A stretch of 64,000 nucleotides of DNA from Sphingomonadales bacterium EhC05 (GTDB lineage: Bacteria > Pseudomonadota > Alphaproteobacteria > Sphingomonadales > Sphingomonadaceae): assembly GCA_001650955.1 (NCBI GenBank), contig LXYP01000045.1, positions 356,533-420,532 of the forward strand. Reading direction: 5' to 3'. Every line of letters begins with the position of its first letter. The first letter of the stretch is position 1. Position numbers and translations under genes: made by a program. The notes beneath the pieces were generated by a model. The model was not told the origin of the DNA, did not search any database, and saw only the letters and a list, made by a program, of their open reading frames with translations. Of the stretch, positions 35,782-45,708 are shown piece by piece.

Positions 35782-36348
35782 ATGACAGACAAACAACAAC
35801 ATGGCCTGCAGCAATGGCACGGCACCACCATATTATCGGTTCGCAAAAATGGAAAAGTTATCGTCGCTGGCGATGGCCAGGTGTCGATGGGCCAGACGGT
35901 GATGAAACCCAATGCGCGCAAAGTCAGGCAATTGCACGATGGTTCGGTGATCGGCGGATTTGCTGGTGCCACTGCGGACGCCTTCACTTTATTTGAGCGG
36001 CTCGAGAGCAAATTGGAACGCCACAATGGCCAGTTGATGCGGGCCGCTGTCGAACTTGCCAAAGACTGGCGTACGGATAAATATCTCCGTAACCTGGAAG
36101 CCCTGATGATTGTCGCCGACAAAGACATCACTTTGATATTGACTGGCAATGGCGATGTGCTCGAACCAACAGAAGGTATCGCCGCCATCGGATCCGGAGG
36201 CAATTTCGCTCTCGCCGCAGCGCGCGCATTGAAGGATTATGAAGAAGATGCCGAGAAGCTGGTCCTGAAAGCCATGCAAATTGCAGGCGAGCTCTGCGTC
36301 TATACCAATGATCAAGTGACCGTTGAATCGCTCGTCAGCGACAGCTGA
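35782..36348 (+). CDS. hslV: ATP-dependent protease peptidase subunit HslV
   Basis: Proteasome-like threonine peptidase, 188 residues from ATG 35782 ([12 protein letters not shown]). Mature N-terminus should be the catalytic Thr of [12 protein letters not shown] (HGTT context), as in other HslV proteins. [13 protein letters not shown] and [12 protein letters not shown] are family blocks. It assembles with HslU, encoded 50 bp downstream. Confidence 0.96.
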   Translation: MTDKQQHGLQQWHGTTILSVRKNGKVIVAGDGQVSMGQTVMKPNARKVRQLHDGSVIGGFAGATADAFTLFERLESKLERHNGQLMRAAVELAKDWRTDKYLRNLEALMIVADKDITLILTGNGDVLEPTEGIAAIGSGGNFALAAARALKDYEEDAEKLVLKAMQIAGELCVYTNDQVTVESLVSDS

Positions 36349-36398
36349 TATGTGACGGCCATCGCAACTTCCAAATTATCGAAAGAACAAGATCACTC

Positions 36399-37700
36399 AT
36401 GGTTGAAAACCTCACTCCCAAAGCCATTGTAAAGGCCTTGGATGAACATATAATCGGTCAAAAAGATGCAAAACGTGCGGTCGCGGTCGCCTTGCGCAAT
36501 CGCTGGCGGCGGCAGCGCTTGCCAGCTGAACTGCGGGAAGAAGTCACGCCGAAAAACATATTGATGATTGGACCGACCGGCTGCGGGAAAACCGAGATTT
36601 CGCGGCGCCTGGCGAAACTCGCCGACGCCCCGTTCATCAAGGTTGAAGCGACCAAATTCACCGAAGTCGGATATGTCGGCCGGGATGTCGAACAGATTGC
36701 TCGAGATTTGGCGGAAGAAGCAGTACGCCTTGAACGGGAACGTCGGCGACTGGCTGTGCGGGACGCCGCGTCCGACGCGGCGATGAAGCGTTTGCTTGAT
36801 GTTTTATGTGGTGAAAATGCAAGTGAAGCGACGCGAGAAAGCTTCCGCCAGCGCGTTGTCGACAATCATATGAACGACACTGAAATTGAGATTGAGGTCG
36901 AAGACACGCCCAATGCTCCGATGGATATTCCAGGAATGTCCGGTCAGGTCGGAATGATCAATATCTCCGACATGATGGGCAAAGCGTTAGGCCAAAACCG
37001 CATGAAGAGGCGCAAATTGCGCGTTGCAGAAGCCTGGGACAAGCTGATTGAAGAAGAATCCGACAAACGGCTTGATGATGATGATATATCCCGTTCGGCG
37101 ATTAGCGATGCAGAAGCCAATGGTATAATCTTCCTCGACGAAATCGACAAAATCGCGGTGAGCGACGTCCGCGGCGGATCGGTTAGCCGAGAGGGTGTCC
37201 AACGGGACCTTTTGCCGCTTATCGAAGGCACCACAGTTGCAACAAAATATGGACCGATGAAAACCGACCATATTTTGTTCATAGCATCAGGGGCTTTTTC
37301 AATCTCCAAGCCAAGCGATATGCTGCCTGAACTGCAAGGTCGCCTGCCGATCCGCGTTGAACTGCGCGCATTGACCGAAGACGACTTCGTTCGGATTTTG
37401 ACCGAGACAAAAGCAAATCTTCCAGACCAATATGTCGCGCTATTGGGCACTGAAGAAGTGAGTATCAACATTACCGAAGCGGCTATCAAAAAGCTTGCGC
37501 AAATTGCTGCAAATGTAAACGAAACCGTTGAGAATATTGGCGCCAGACGCCTTCAAACCGTGATGGAAAAATTGTTGGAAGACATCAGCTTCGAGGCGGA
37601 AGATCGCAAGGGCGAAGAGATCATGATTGATGCTGACTATGTCGACGCGCAATTGTCTGATGTTGCCAAAGATACCGATCTTTCGAAATATGTTCTGTAG
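36399..37700 (+). CDS. hslU: HslU ATPase subunit
   Basis: 433-residue AAA+ unfoldase partner of HslV. Walker [10 protein letters not shown], Walker [11 protein letters not shown], the pore-loop-region [10 protein letters not shown], a helical I-domain in the middle, and the C-terminal LSKYVL tail that docks into HslV are all visible. Confidence 0.97.
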   Translation: MVENLTPKAIVKALDEHIIGQKDAKRAVAVALRNRWRRQRLPAELREEVTPKNILMIGPTGCGKTEISRRLAKLADAPFIKVEATKFTEVGYVGRDVEQIARDLAEEAVRLERERRRLAVRDAASDAAMKRLLDVLCGENASEATRESFRQRVVDNHMNDTEIEIEVEDTPNAPMDIPGMSGQVGMINISDMMGKALGQNRMKRRKLRVAEAWDKLIEEESDKRLDDDDISRSAISDAEANGIIFLDEIDKIAVSDVRGGSVSREGVQRDLLPLIEGTTVATKYGPMKTDHILFIASGAFSISKPSDMLPELQGRLPIRVELRALTEDDFVRILTETKANLPDQYVALLGTEEVSINITEAAIKKLAQIAANVNETVENIGARRLQTVMEKLLEDISFEAEDRKGEEIMIDADYVDAQLSDVAKDTDLSKYVL

Positions 37701-37861
37701 CCATATCAGCCGCGAATATTTTGGCCGTTCACTATCTTGTGGTAACAGCCATCCATCGCTTATGCAAAAGGGTGATGATCGACAGGCTCGAAAAATTGGT
37801 CGGCACCATAACCGCTTCCAATATGACGGCAAATAGATCTAAATTACTGATGGAGTTCTAG

Positions 37862-38488
37862 ATGAACAATAAATCGCTCTTGCTGTCCTTAACCCCTGCC
37901 CTGCTCATCGGAGCATGTTCAGAACCAGCGTCCAATGGGGGCCAGCAGAAATCTGAGGAAGTTCAAAAAGGCCCCATTATCGCTCCGGTTACCGAAGCTA
38001 ATACCATCGACGCTGGGTTGGCGATTGGTGAGCAAGCGCCTTTAACGACGATTTTTGCGACCAAGGATGGTGATACAACTTTGGCCAAAGAGCTTGCAAA
38101 TGGTCCGGCTTTGCTGGTCTTTACCCGCTCTGTGCAATGGTGCCCCTTTTGCCAGACCCAGTTGAAAGCGATCAATGGGATTGTCGGAGATCTGAAAGAC
38201 CGCGGCTATAATATCTATGGCGTCTCTTATGATAATCCTGGCGAGCAAGATCGGTTTTCGCAAAATCAGATGCTTGCCTATCCGATGCTATCCGATGAAA
38301 GCTCTGCCGCGATTGATGCATTTGGATTAAGAGACCCGCAATATACAGAAGGTCGAGCGGTTGGCGTGCCCTATGCATCGGTGATCATTGTCGACAAGGA
38401 TGGCAAGATAGTCGCCAGAAACGTCTCCGGCGATTATAAGATGCGGCCGACCAACGATCAGATTCTGGCGATGGTCGACGCCATCTAA
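37862..38488 (+). CDS. Peroxiredoxin-like lipoprotein
   Basis: 208 residues. A lipoprotein signal peptide with lipobox IGAC, a Ser/Gln/Lys-rich linker, then an AhpC/TSA-Redoxin domain. The active site reads FTRSVQWCPFCQTQL: WCPFC has two cysteines, where standard peroxiredoxins have one, making it thioredoxin-like in this position. It is likely membrane-tethered and acts on peroxides or disulfides in the periplasm. GGAG before the ATG. Its end overlaps the convergent M16 peptidase by four bases. Confidence 0.82.
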   Translation: MNNKSLLLSLTPALLIGACSEPASNGGQQKSEEVQKGPIIAPVTEANTIDAGLAIGEQAPLTTIFATKDGDTTLAKELANGPALLVFTRSVQWCPFCQTQLKAINGIVGDLKDRGYNIYGVSYDNPGEQDRFSQNQMLAYPMLSDESSAAIDAFGLRDPQYTEGRAVGVPYASVIIVDKDGKIVARNVSGDYKMRPTNDQILAMVDAI

Positions 38489-41403
38489 TTGCTTACCGCG
38501 TCTGGCCACTCAGGCTGCAAAGGCTGATTATCGTTTGACGCAAGCTTCTCATCCTCGGGCAGCACGACAAGCTTCCACTTGGTTTCGTCGTCGAGATATT
38601 TTTGGGCCAGAGCCTGGACTTCTTCCGGCGTGATCACCGTATAGTCCGAAAGCAGTGTCTGTAGCGCGATGAATTTCTGCGGCATATAGCTGGCGCCCTC
38701 CATCTGACTCATCCAGAAACTGTTGCCGCTACTTGCCCTCGCAATAAGTTGGCGGAGCGGCTCAACAACGCGTTTCAGTTCATCTGCACTGACGGGTTTT
38801 TCTCGCAGATCTTTTGCGATCAAATCAACGACATTATAAAATCTATCGACATTGCCGGGCGTCAATTGGCTTTGCGCACCAATATACCCGCCTGATTCAA
38901 ATTCGACTGGCCAGTTGTTCACGACCTGCGGACTATAGCTTGCACCTTGTTGGGACCGTAGAATTTCGAATAGACGGTCATTAAAAATTGACACCAGGAC
39001 TTCGAGCTTTCGACTTTCCCGCACATCAGCTAGCCCTCCACCCGTCGGCCAGGCGGTCATTGCCGCAGCGCGCTCCTTATCGCCTTTATGCACGAGAATT
39101 TCGGGGCCCAATTTACCGGCAGGAAATTGCGGAGAAACGGCATCCTCAGAAACCGCCTGTGATTTTCGTCGCTTGAGCGCGCCAAAAGTCTTGAGCACAG
39201 ATTCAACAACCTGATCGCGATCAAAATCCCCGAACAGCATCAGTTCAATCGGTCCACTCGACAAAATTGGCTTCCAAAATGCCTGAAAGCTGTCGGCCGT
39301 CAACTCGGCAAAATCTTCTTTGTCCGGAGTTTTCCAGCGCGGGTCTTTGCTTTTCAACAACCATTCAAGATCGCGCTGGAGCACGGCTTCGGGAGAGCCT
39401 GAAAAACTATCATAGCCAATCATCGCCGCCGCACGCGCGCGAATGACGGGGGCAGGATCCCAGCGCGGGAACTCGAGCTTTGCGGCGATCAGATGCAGTT
39501 GATCCTCGAGATCAGAAGCGCGGGTGTCCGCGGTAATCTCAAACGCATCATTGTCGATGTCAAAACCCAGACCAATCCGGCGACCTGTCGTTATCTTATC
39601 GAGATCTTCCTGGCCCAATTCGCCAACTCCACTCGCCATCAAGGCGAGCGCGCCAGACCAAGCCAAATTGCTTTGCTTCGGTGACAGGCCGCTATACCCC
39701 TTGCCGAACCGGGCATTCACCATGATCTTATTGCGCTCAGCCTTGTTCGCAAACAGCAGCACCCGCACACCATTGGACAATTCCAGCTGCTCCACATCAA
39801 ATCGGTCGATCTGTTTGGATGATTTGACCTTACCCTTTTTGCCGATTCTTTTCAGCGCATCAAAGCCGATATCGGATTGACTGACACGGACATCATTGGC
39901 TGCGGTGACCGGACTGCGCAATGCATTGGCCAATTTGGGCTTTGCGCCATCAACCACGGTTGGCGATGCCAGCAAAGCTCTGGTCGCGGTGCCCTCGAAG
40001 AGCCTTCGGGTCGAGGCGAGCAACCGCTCCGGCGTGTACAGATTCCCCATTGCTCGAAACACATCCAGCGCCACTTGAGGTGTTGCAACAGTCTCTCTGA
40101 TATCGACCGCGTTCACAATATTGTCAGCTTGTTTTCTTGCCGCTTCCGTCGCGTAGCTTTCGACGCCAATTGCGAGTGCGGCGTCAAATTCTGCCAGTTC
40201 CCGCGCGATATCAATCTCTGACGGGGCGAAGGTGGTTGCGTCGGCGATGACCCCTCGCACATCCTTCAGTGCCGCTTCCCAATCTTCATCCAGCGGGATG
40301 ATGCTGACGAAGGTTCCGTCGATCGAACGACTAACGTCATCCTGACTCACACTGGCCTGAAGATAACTGCCACCTGCCCTCGCCTTTGCCTCCAACCTGC
40401 GGTTTATCAGTTGCAGGGCCAAAAGATCGATCAGAATCTGTTGATTATATTCTATCGTATCGTCCACCTGTTCCCATGGCCGCGCGATAACCATCGAAAT
40501 GAATCGGGGCAAAGTTGGTTCAATCACCACCCTGCTGATATCACCGCTATCCGCGATGGTCCCAAAATCGGGAATGATGCCGGCCTCCCCCTTGCCTTCC
40601 CAGGCCGAAAAATGTTTTTGCAGCAACTCTTCGAACACTTCGGGTTCTCCATCGCCAGCGACGACAATCACCACATTTTCGGGGCGATACCAGCGTTGAT
40701 GGAATAGCTGAATAGTCTCTGGGGTTGCCCCCTTCAAGGCTTCAACTGTACCAATTGGTGCACGATTGGCCAAACGTTGCCCGGCGAAGAACAGCTCTCG
40801 CGTCGCATCCTGCACCTTTGTTTGCGGACCGGCTCGTTCGCCAAGTTCCGCTAGAACGACCGGTCGCTCGGCATTGACCGCCGTGATCGAAAGACCCGGA
40901 GAGCTCAGCATTCCGGACAATATCTTGAAGCTCTCATCGAGGCTTGCACGGCTGGCGTCTGGCAGGTCCAGCTTGTACACCGTCTGTGTGGGTGTCGTTT
41001 CGGCATTGCTATCACTGCCAAAGGTGGCACCGAGCCGCTGCCACACGCGCTTGGCTTCGCCGTCGGCGACATAGGTCGAGCCACGAAAGGTCAAATGTTC
41101 CAGAAAATGGGCAAAGCCCTGTTCATGATCCTGCTCCATCAGCGATCCTGCGTCGACCCGAAGACGGATAGACACCTGTCCGGGCGGCACGCCATTGCGT
41201 TTGACCGCATAGCGCAGACCATTGTCCAGTTCGCCAAAGGTCCAGCTCTTATCGACGGGGACATCGCTGCCTTTGTAGAGCCACGGCAATTCGTCATCCG
41301 GCACCGAGCTTTGGGCCTGAATGGAATTGGGTGATGCGATGATGGCAATCACGAGGAAAATCGCGCGGATGGAGCGCCGAAGAGTCTGGGGAAATGATTT
41401 CAT
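38485..41403 (-). CDS. M16-family zinc metallopeptidase (pitrilysin-like)
   Basis: 972-residue exported peptidase with signal peptide ending SIQAQ. The inverted zinc motif HFLEH is at residues 99-103, with the third ligand likely E179 in VNAERPVVLAELGER, 76 residues on. The second half is the inactive repeat of the same fold with the usual R/Y substrate-pocket region. Members degrade periplasmic or outer-membrane peptides; the substrate here is unknown. It is a single-gene transcript divergent from the NfuA-like gene. Confidence 0.92.
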   Translation of the reverse strand: MKSFPQTLRRSIRAIFLVIAIIASPNSIQAQSSVPDDELPWLYKGSDVPVDKSWTFGELDNGLRYAVKRNGVPPGQVSIRLRVDAGSLMEQDHEQGFAHFLEHLTFRGSTYVADGEAKRVWQRLGATFGSDSNAETTPTQTVYKLDLPDASRASLDESFKILSGMLSSPGLSITAVNAERPVVLAELGERAGPQTKVQDATRELFFAGQRLANRAPIGTVEALKGATPETIQLFHQRWYRPENVVIVVAGDGEPEVFEELLQKHFSAWEGKGEAGIIPDFGTIADSGDISRVVIEPTLPRFISMVIARPWEQVDDTIEYNQQILIDLLALQLINRRLEAKARAGGSYLQASVSQDDVSRSIDGTFVSIIPLDEDWEAALKDVRGVIADATTFAPSEIDIARELAEFDAALAIGVESYATEAARKQADNIVNAVDIRETVATPQVALDVFRAMGNLYTPERLLASTRRLFEGTATRALLASPTVVDGAKPKLANALRSPVTAANDVRVSQSDIGFDALKRIGKKGKVKSSKQIDRFDVEQLELSNGVRVLLFANKAERNKIMVNARFGKGYSGLSPKQSNLAWSGALALMASGVGELGQEDLDKITTGRRIGLGFDIDNDAFEITADTRASDLEDQLHLIAAKLEFPRWDPAPVIRARAAAMIGYDSFSGSPEAVLQRDLEWLLKSKDPRWKTPDKEDFAELTADSFQAFWKPILSSGPIELMLFGDFDRDQVVESVLKTFGALKRRKSQAVSEDAVSPQFPAGKLGPEILVHKGDKERAAAMTAWPTGGGLADVRESRKLEVLVSIFNDRLFEILRSQQGASYSPQVVNNWPVEFESGGYIGAQSQLTPGNVDRFYNVVDLIAKDLREKPVSADELKRVVEPLRQLIARASSGNSFWMSQMEGASYMPQKFIALQTLLSDYTVITPEEVQALAQKYLDDETKWKLVVLPEDEKLASNDNQPLQPEWPDAVSN

Positions 41404-41528
41404 ATTCTGTTTATAGGCAAGCCAAATATTACTGGCCAGTGAATATCGGTGTTCAATTGTTGATTGATTTTTTCAATCGGCAGGATTTTCCACTTGATAG
41501 CGGTCTGGATAACTCCCAGATACAGTGC

Positions 41529-42101
41529 ATGTTGATAGAAACCGAACAAACGCCAAATCCGTCCACCCTCAAATTTGTTCTCGAACAAGCCGTGATGGAC
41601 AATGGTACGCGCGATTTTGCATCTCCTGAGGATGCAGAACAATCTCCCCTTGCCGAAGCGCTATTTTCTCTGGGTGATGTCACCGGCGTGTTCTTTGGAT
41701 CCAATTTTGTTTCGGTCACCGGCGGAGAAGGTTCGCAATGGACTGATCTCAAGCCTCAAGTCTTGAGTATTTTACTGGATCATTTTTCCGCTAATCTGCC
41801 GCTGTTCAAAGCTGGCAGCGCAGGCGAGATTTATGTGCCGCCTGAAGAAGAGGTCCATGATGACCCAGAAGACGCAGATATCGTGGCGCAGATAAAAGAG
41901 CTGATCGAGACGCGCGTCCGGCCCGCAGTTGCGAATGACGGTGGCGATATTATTTACCGTGGTTTCAACCAGGGCACCGTCTTCTTGAAAATGCAAGGGG
42001 CCTGCGCTGGCTGCCCTTCGTCTACGGCCACTTTAAAACATGGCATTGAGTCTCTGCTCAAACATTATGTTCCAGAAGTGACCGACGTACAGGCTGCATA
42101 A
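41529..42101 (+). CDS. NfuA/Nfu-type iron-sulfur carrier
   Basis: 190 residues from ATG 41529 (MLIETEQTPNPSTLKFV). An N-terminal Nfu_N domain (QTPNPSTLKF, FFGSNFVSVT) and C-terminal NifU-like domain (RPAVANDGGDI, GACAGCPSST) with the cluster-binding CAGC pair. It delivers 4Fe-4S clusters to apo-proteins. A longer open frame upstream of 41529 reads as noncoding. Confidence 0.92.
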   Translation: MLIETEQTPNPSTLKFVLEQAVMDNGTRDFASPEDAEQSPLAEALFSLGDVTGVFFGSNFVSVTGGEGSQWTDLKPQVLSILLDHFSANLPLFKAGSAGEIYVPPEEEVHDDPEDADIVAQIKELIETRVRPAVANDGGDIIYRGFNQGTVFLKMQGACAGCPSSTATLKHGIESLLKHYVPEVTDVQAA

Positions 42102-42128
42102 AATCATTCCCCAAAGAAAGAGTTTGAA

Positions 42129-42722
42129 ATGAGCACACCCCTTGATGATGTGGCTTTAAACCAGCTGTTTCTCGAAGCTAGAACCTATAACGGCTATTTT
42201 GACAAACCGGTTTCGGCTGAACAACTTCATGCCATTTGGGATTTGATGAAAATGGGGCCCACGAGCGCCAATATGCTGCCTGCGCGGCTCATTTGGTGCC
42301 ACAGTCAGGACGCCAAGGATCGGCTTGCCAATGTTGCGGCAGAGGGCAACCAGGATAAGATAAGAAAAGCTCCCGCAGCGGTCATCATCGGGATGGATAG
42401 GGAATTTCATGAGCATCTGCCGGAACTCTTCCCGCATGCGGATGCGAAAAGCTGGTTCGCGGGCGATCCCGAAGCACGGGCCGTTCATGCGATGCGCAAT
42501 AGTTCTCTGCAAGGCGGCTATTTCATCATGGCCGCACGTGCATTGGGGCTCGACACCGGCCCGATGTCTGGCTTTGATAATGACGCTGTCGACAAAGAAT
42601 TTTTTGGCGATCAGCCCAGTGTTTCTTCGAATTTCATTTCAACTCTCGGCTATGGCGACCCTTCAACGATTTTTGAACGCAGTCCGAGGCCGGCATTTGG
42701 CAAGTTTAACAGCCTGATTTGA
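42129..42722 (+). CDS. Nitroreductase-family oxidoreductase (malonic semialdehyde reductase RutE-like)
   Basis: 197-residue FMN-dependent enzyme. The N-terminal LFLEARTYNGYFDKPVS and GPTSANMLPARLIW, and C-terminal GFDNDAVDKEFF segments match the RutE/HadB-like branch. RutE reduces malonic semialdehyde in uracil breakdown, but no rut gene is nearby, so another carbonyl or nitro substrate is possible. 27 bp after the Nfu gene. Confidence 0.82.
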   Translation: MSTPLDDVALNQLFLEARTYNGYFDKPVSAEQLHAIWDLMKMGPTSANMLPARLIWCHSQDAKDRLANVAAEGNQDKIRKAPAAVIIGMDREFHEHLPELFPHADAKSWFAGDPEARAVHAMRNSSLQGGYFIMAARALGLDTGPMSGFDNDAVDKEFFGDQPSVSSNFISTLGYGDPSTIFERSPRPAFGKFNSLI

Positions 42723-42729
42723 TGATAGC

Positions 42730-43356
42730 GTGACGGGTCGACTTCTCGCAATCGATACAGCGACAACCGCCTGCTCCGTTGCACTGTTTGACGACAATAT
42801 CCTGATCGCTTCGGAATATGAAGAAATCGGGCGAGGTCATGCCGAAAAACTCATTCCAATGATCGCTGCCTTGCCCGGCAAAGGACGGTCTGATCGAATA
42901 ATCGTAAACTGTGGTCCTGGCAGCTTCACCGGTGTGCGGATCGGCGTGTCCGCTGCCAAGGCTCTGGGACTGGCATGGGGCGTTCGGGTTGATGGATATC
43001 AATGCCTGTCTCTTGTCGCCGCGCAAGCCCGTCAAATATTGGATCAGCAAGTCCCAATATGCGTTGCAATGGCCGCTGGCCATGGTGAGTTTTTCGTTCA
43101 AAATTTTGATGGGCCTGGCTTGGCGATCGACGCCCTGGCATCACTTTCTCCTGCCGCAAGCCTGGATCATGCAAAATCCAACATCATTGCCGGTTCCGCG
43201 GCCCGCGCATTGGCAGAAGGCCTCGCAAATGGCGAATTTCATGAAATATTGCCAAATGCCGCCAAAAGCTATCTATTGTTGCAAGAGATGAAACAATTGA
43301 AATCAAAACCGATATATGGCCGTCAACCGGATGCCAAGCCGACGGTAGCCGTGTAA
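42730..43356 (+). CDS. tsaB: tRNA threonylcarbamoyladenosine synthesis protein TsaB
   Basis: 208-residue ASKHA-fold partner of TsaD in making t6A37 of ANN-decoding tRNAs. GTG start. The phosphate loop LLAIDTATTACSVALFD, the ERGHAEKLIPMI-like GRGHAEKLIPMI and the VNCGPGSFTGVRIGVSAAKAL signature are present. It is followed by rimI at 3 bp, the usual pair. Confidence 0.94.
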   Translation: MTGRLLAIDTATTACSVALFDDNILIASEYEEIGRGHAEKLIPMIAALPGKGRSDRIIVNCGPGSFTGVRIGVSAAKALGLAWGVRVDGYQCLSLVAAQARQILDQQVPICVAMAAGHGEFFVQNFDGPGLAIDALASLSPAASLDHAKSNIIAGSAARALAEGLANGEFHEILPNAAKSYLLLQEMKQLKSKPIYGRQPDAKPTVAV

Positions 43357-43359
43357 AAT

Positions 43360-43863
43360 ATGGGCGCGCAGGATATATCTCGAGATAGCCGACTTCCGGA
43401 AAAATTGAGGATTGAATGCGGCGACCTAAATTGTCTTCCTGATATCATGAACGTCATGAATCTGTCCTTTTCCGAAGCTTTTGGCGAGCGCTGGAATATT
43501 CACCAATGCCGATCAATGCTGACCCTGCCAAAAGCAGCGCTTCAGATTGCCTATCATCTCGATACGCCTTGCGGTTTCACTATCAGCAGAGCGGTCGCTG
43601 ATGAAATGGAACTGCTTATGATTGCAGTGACCCCATCCTATCAAAACCATGGCATTGGTAGACTATTACTTCGATCATTATTGGAAAATGCGGAGCTAGG
43701 ACAAATTAATAAAATATTCCTTGAAGTAAGGTCAAATAACCCAGCACAAAATCTATATAAAAAAATGGGCTTTGAAAAATCAGGAATTCGTAAATCCTAC
43801 TATACTGGCCTTGATAAAGTAAAGTATGATGCCATCACTTATACCAAGATCATAATAACTTAA
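43360..43863 (+). CDS. rimI: RimI-like ribosomal protein alanine N-acetyltransferase
   Basis: 167-residue GNAT protein; RimI acetylates the N-terminus of ribosomal protein S18 and can act on other proteins. Acetyl-CoA motif YQNHGIGRLLLRSLLENA, then FLEVRSNNPAQNLYKKMGFE and RKSYYTG, typical of RimI. Position just after tsaB supports this over other GNATs. Confidence 0.88.
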   Translation: MGAQDISRDSRLPEKLRIECGDLNCLPDIMNVMNLSFSEAFGERWNIHQCRSMLTLPKAALQIAYHLDTPCGFTISRAVADEMELLMIAVTPSYQNHGIGRLLLRSLLENAELGQINKIFLEVRSNNPAQNLYKKMGFEKSGIRKSYYTGLDKVKYDAITYTKIIIT

Positions 43864-43977
43864 CATTGAGTGATTTTTTGCATCATGCTTTGATACTTGC
43901 GGCTCGCTCACATTTGTGTAAATAGCGCCCTGTTAAATAAAAAAAGCCACAAAGTGGTCGCAAAAGGGTAAAATATC

Positions 43978-44394
43978 ATGACAGAGGAACAGATTGTTCT
44001 TGATGAGACGCTCATCACGCTTACTTCAGACATTGTCGCAGCGCATGTAAGCAACAACAGCGTTGCTGTTTCAGACCTACCATTGATAATCAGCAGCGTC
44101 CACGGCGCATTGGCTGGTCTATCTGGCAAGGCAGCCGAGCAGGCGCGTCCGGATCCAGCAGTTCCGATTAAATCTTCTATCAAACCCGATTATGTCGTGT
44201 GCCTGGAAGACGGAAAAAAGCTGAAAATGCTGAAACGTCACCTGATGACACATTATGGCATGACGCCTGACGATTATCGTACGCGCTGGGGCCTGCCAAA
44301 TGATTATCCAATGGTTGCTCCAAACTATGCCCAGAAACGCCGCGAGTTGGCCAAAGCCATCGGATTGGGCAAGAAAAAAAGGAAGAAGGCCTAA
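43978..44394 (+). CDS. MucR/Ros-family transcriptional regulator
   Basis: 138 residues with the MucR zinc-finger region CLEDGKKLKMLKRHLMTHYG and the following TPDDYRTRWGLPNDYPMVAP, and a basic C-terminal tail (GLGKKKRKKA). MucR proteins bind AT-rich DNA and act as global or nucleoid-type regulators of surface polysaccharide, motility and cell-cycle genes in alphaproteobacteria. The gene stands between rimI and fur with its own gap and a terminator behind it. Confidence 0.92.
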   Translation: MTEEQIVLDETLITLTSDIVAAHVSNNSVAVSDLPLIISSVHGALAGLSGKAAEQARPDPAVPIKSSIKPDYVVCLEDGKKLKMLKRHLMTHYGMTPDDYRTRWGLPNDYPMVAPNYAQKRRELAKAIGLGKKKRKKA

Positions 44395-44425
44395 AAACCT
44401 TCTCCAGATTTTTGAGCAAAAAAAT

Positions 44426-44449
44426 TGCGACAGGTTTGTCGCAGTTTTC
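44426..44449 (+). terminator. Intrinsic terminator after mucR
   Basis: TGCGACA and TGTCGCA form a perfect 7-bp stem with a 4-base loop, followed by GTTTTCTCTTT. It is 32 bp after the mucR stop and separates it from fur. Confidence 0.8.
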
Positions 44450-44504
44450 TCTTTCCATTGTTCACCTGCCTCAATAGAGTCAGGCTGTCGACAGGAAGGA
44501 GTTT

Positions 44505-44927
44505 ATGCCTCAAAAAATAGATCTTGAAGCGCTCTGCGCCGAAAAAGGACTCCGTATCACGGATCAACGCCGCGTTATCGCTCGGGTGATTTCAGATGCT
44601 GATGACCATCCGGACGTGGAAACTCTGCATGAACGTGCTTCGGCAGTCGATTCTCGAATTTCGATAGCAACGGTGTACCGAACGGTTAGATTGTTCGAGG
44701 AAGCTGGAATATTGGATCGTCATGATTTTGGCGACGGGCGCGCGCGTTATGAAGCTGTTCCAGAGGCCCATCACGACCACCTGATCGATGTCGAAACCGG
44801 CAAAGTCATTGAATTCGTCGATCCTGAACTGGAAGCCTTGCAGAAACAGATCGCCGAGAAGCTGGGTTATCGGTTGGTTGATCATCGCATGGAACTTTAT
44901 GGCGTATCTTCTAACCGAAAAGATTGA
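44505..44927 (+). CDS. fur: Ferric uptake regulator
   Basis: 140-residue Fur: winged-helix (LRITDQRRVIARVI, ISIATVYRTVRLFEEAGIL) and metal-binding part with EAHHDHLIDVETG. It lacks the CXXC structural zinc pairs common in enterobacterial Fur, which fits alphaproteobacterial Fur/Mur proteins, so an Mn- or heme-related sensing role is not excluded. The stop overlaps the acyltransferase gene that follows. Confidence 0.92.
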   Translation: MPQKIDLEALCAEKGLRITDQRRVIARVISDADDHPDVETLHERASAVDSRISIATVYRTVRLFEEAGILDRHDFGDGRARYEAVPEAHHDHLIDVETGKVIEFVDPELEALQKQIAEKLGYRLVDHRMELYGVSSNRKD

Positions 44928-45699
44928 TCTGCTGAGCGGCCCCGTGGCGATCATGGGGACCGTCCTGATCGGGATTCGCGCTTTATCAACAATTTTGTGC
45001 CTAGCCATTTGCCTTCCATTCCACGGTTTGTGGCGCTTGTTAAGATTGCCGTCTCCTTGGCCGCGGATATTTCTTTGGCTCGTCGGATTAAATTGCGGTG
45101 CAGTCGTCCGGACGAACGGAAAACGCCTGAAAAGCGATGTTTTCTATGTCTCCAATCATATAACTTGGTTTGATATTCCGGTTATCGCCGGCGCGACAGG
45201 ATGCACATTTGTCGCGAATGACGGAATCGCGGACTGGCCGGTTATTGGGTGGCTATGCCGGATCAACAAAACGATTTTCGTGTCTCGGACAAGTCGAATG
45301 AAAGTGGGCGAGCAAGTCACGATCATACGAGAAGCAATTGAGGAAAAATATCCGATCACGGTTTTTCCTGAAGGTACAACCACGGATGGCAACAGCCTGC
45401 TGCCGTTCAAGCCCTCGCTATTTGCCGCTATGAGCCCGCCGCCCAAACCGATCATGGTGCAACCGATGTTGATAGACTATTCCCATATCAGCACCGAGAT
45501 TGCATGGATTGGCGATGAGGGAGCCGGCGAAAACGCCAAGCGCCTCTTTGCACGGCTTGGGATTATTCCGGCGACGCTCCATTTTCTCGAGCCTTTTGAT
45601 CCCAGCGAATTTGGAGATCGTAAATCCATTTGTGCAGAAGCAGAGCGAAGGATCACCGCCGCGCTTTCCGCTTCACTCGATGGTCGGCCCGTTGTATAG
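44899..45699 (+). CDS. plsC: 1-acyl-sn-glycerol-3-phosphate acyltransferase
   Basis: Makes phosphatidic acid from lysophosphatidic acid at the membrane. HX4D motif in YVSNHITWFDIPV and the FPEGTTTDG motif are intact; one N-terminal membrane helix (about residues 18-45). Start taken at 44899 (MAYLLTEKID, 266 residues), overlapping fur by 29 bases; ATG 44953 just after the fur stop is an alternative with little to choose between them. The two genes and miaB form a common alphaproteobacterial series. Confidence 0.88.
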   Translation: MAYLLTEKIDLLSGPVAIMGTVLIGIRALSTILCLAICLPFHGLWRLLRLPSPWPRIFLWLVGLNCGAVVRTNGKRLKSDVFYVSNHITWFDIPVIAGATGCTFVANDGIADWPVIGWLCRINKTIFVSRTSRMKVGEQVTIIREAIEEKYPITVFPEGTTTDGNSLLPFKPSLFAAMSPPPKPIMVQPMLIDYSHISTEIAWIGDEGAGENAKRLFARLGIIPATLHFLEPFDPSEFGDRKSICAEAERRITAALSASLDGRPVV

Positions 45700-45708
45700 C
45701 CTGCAGCC

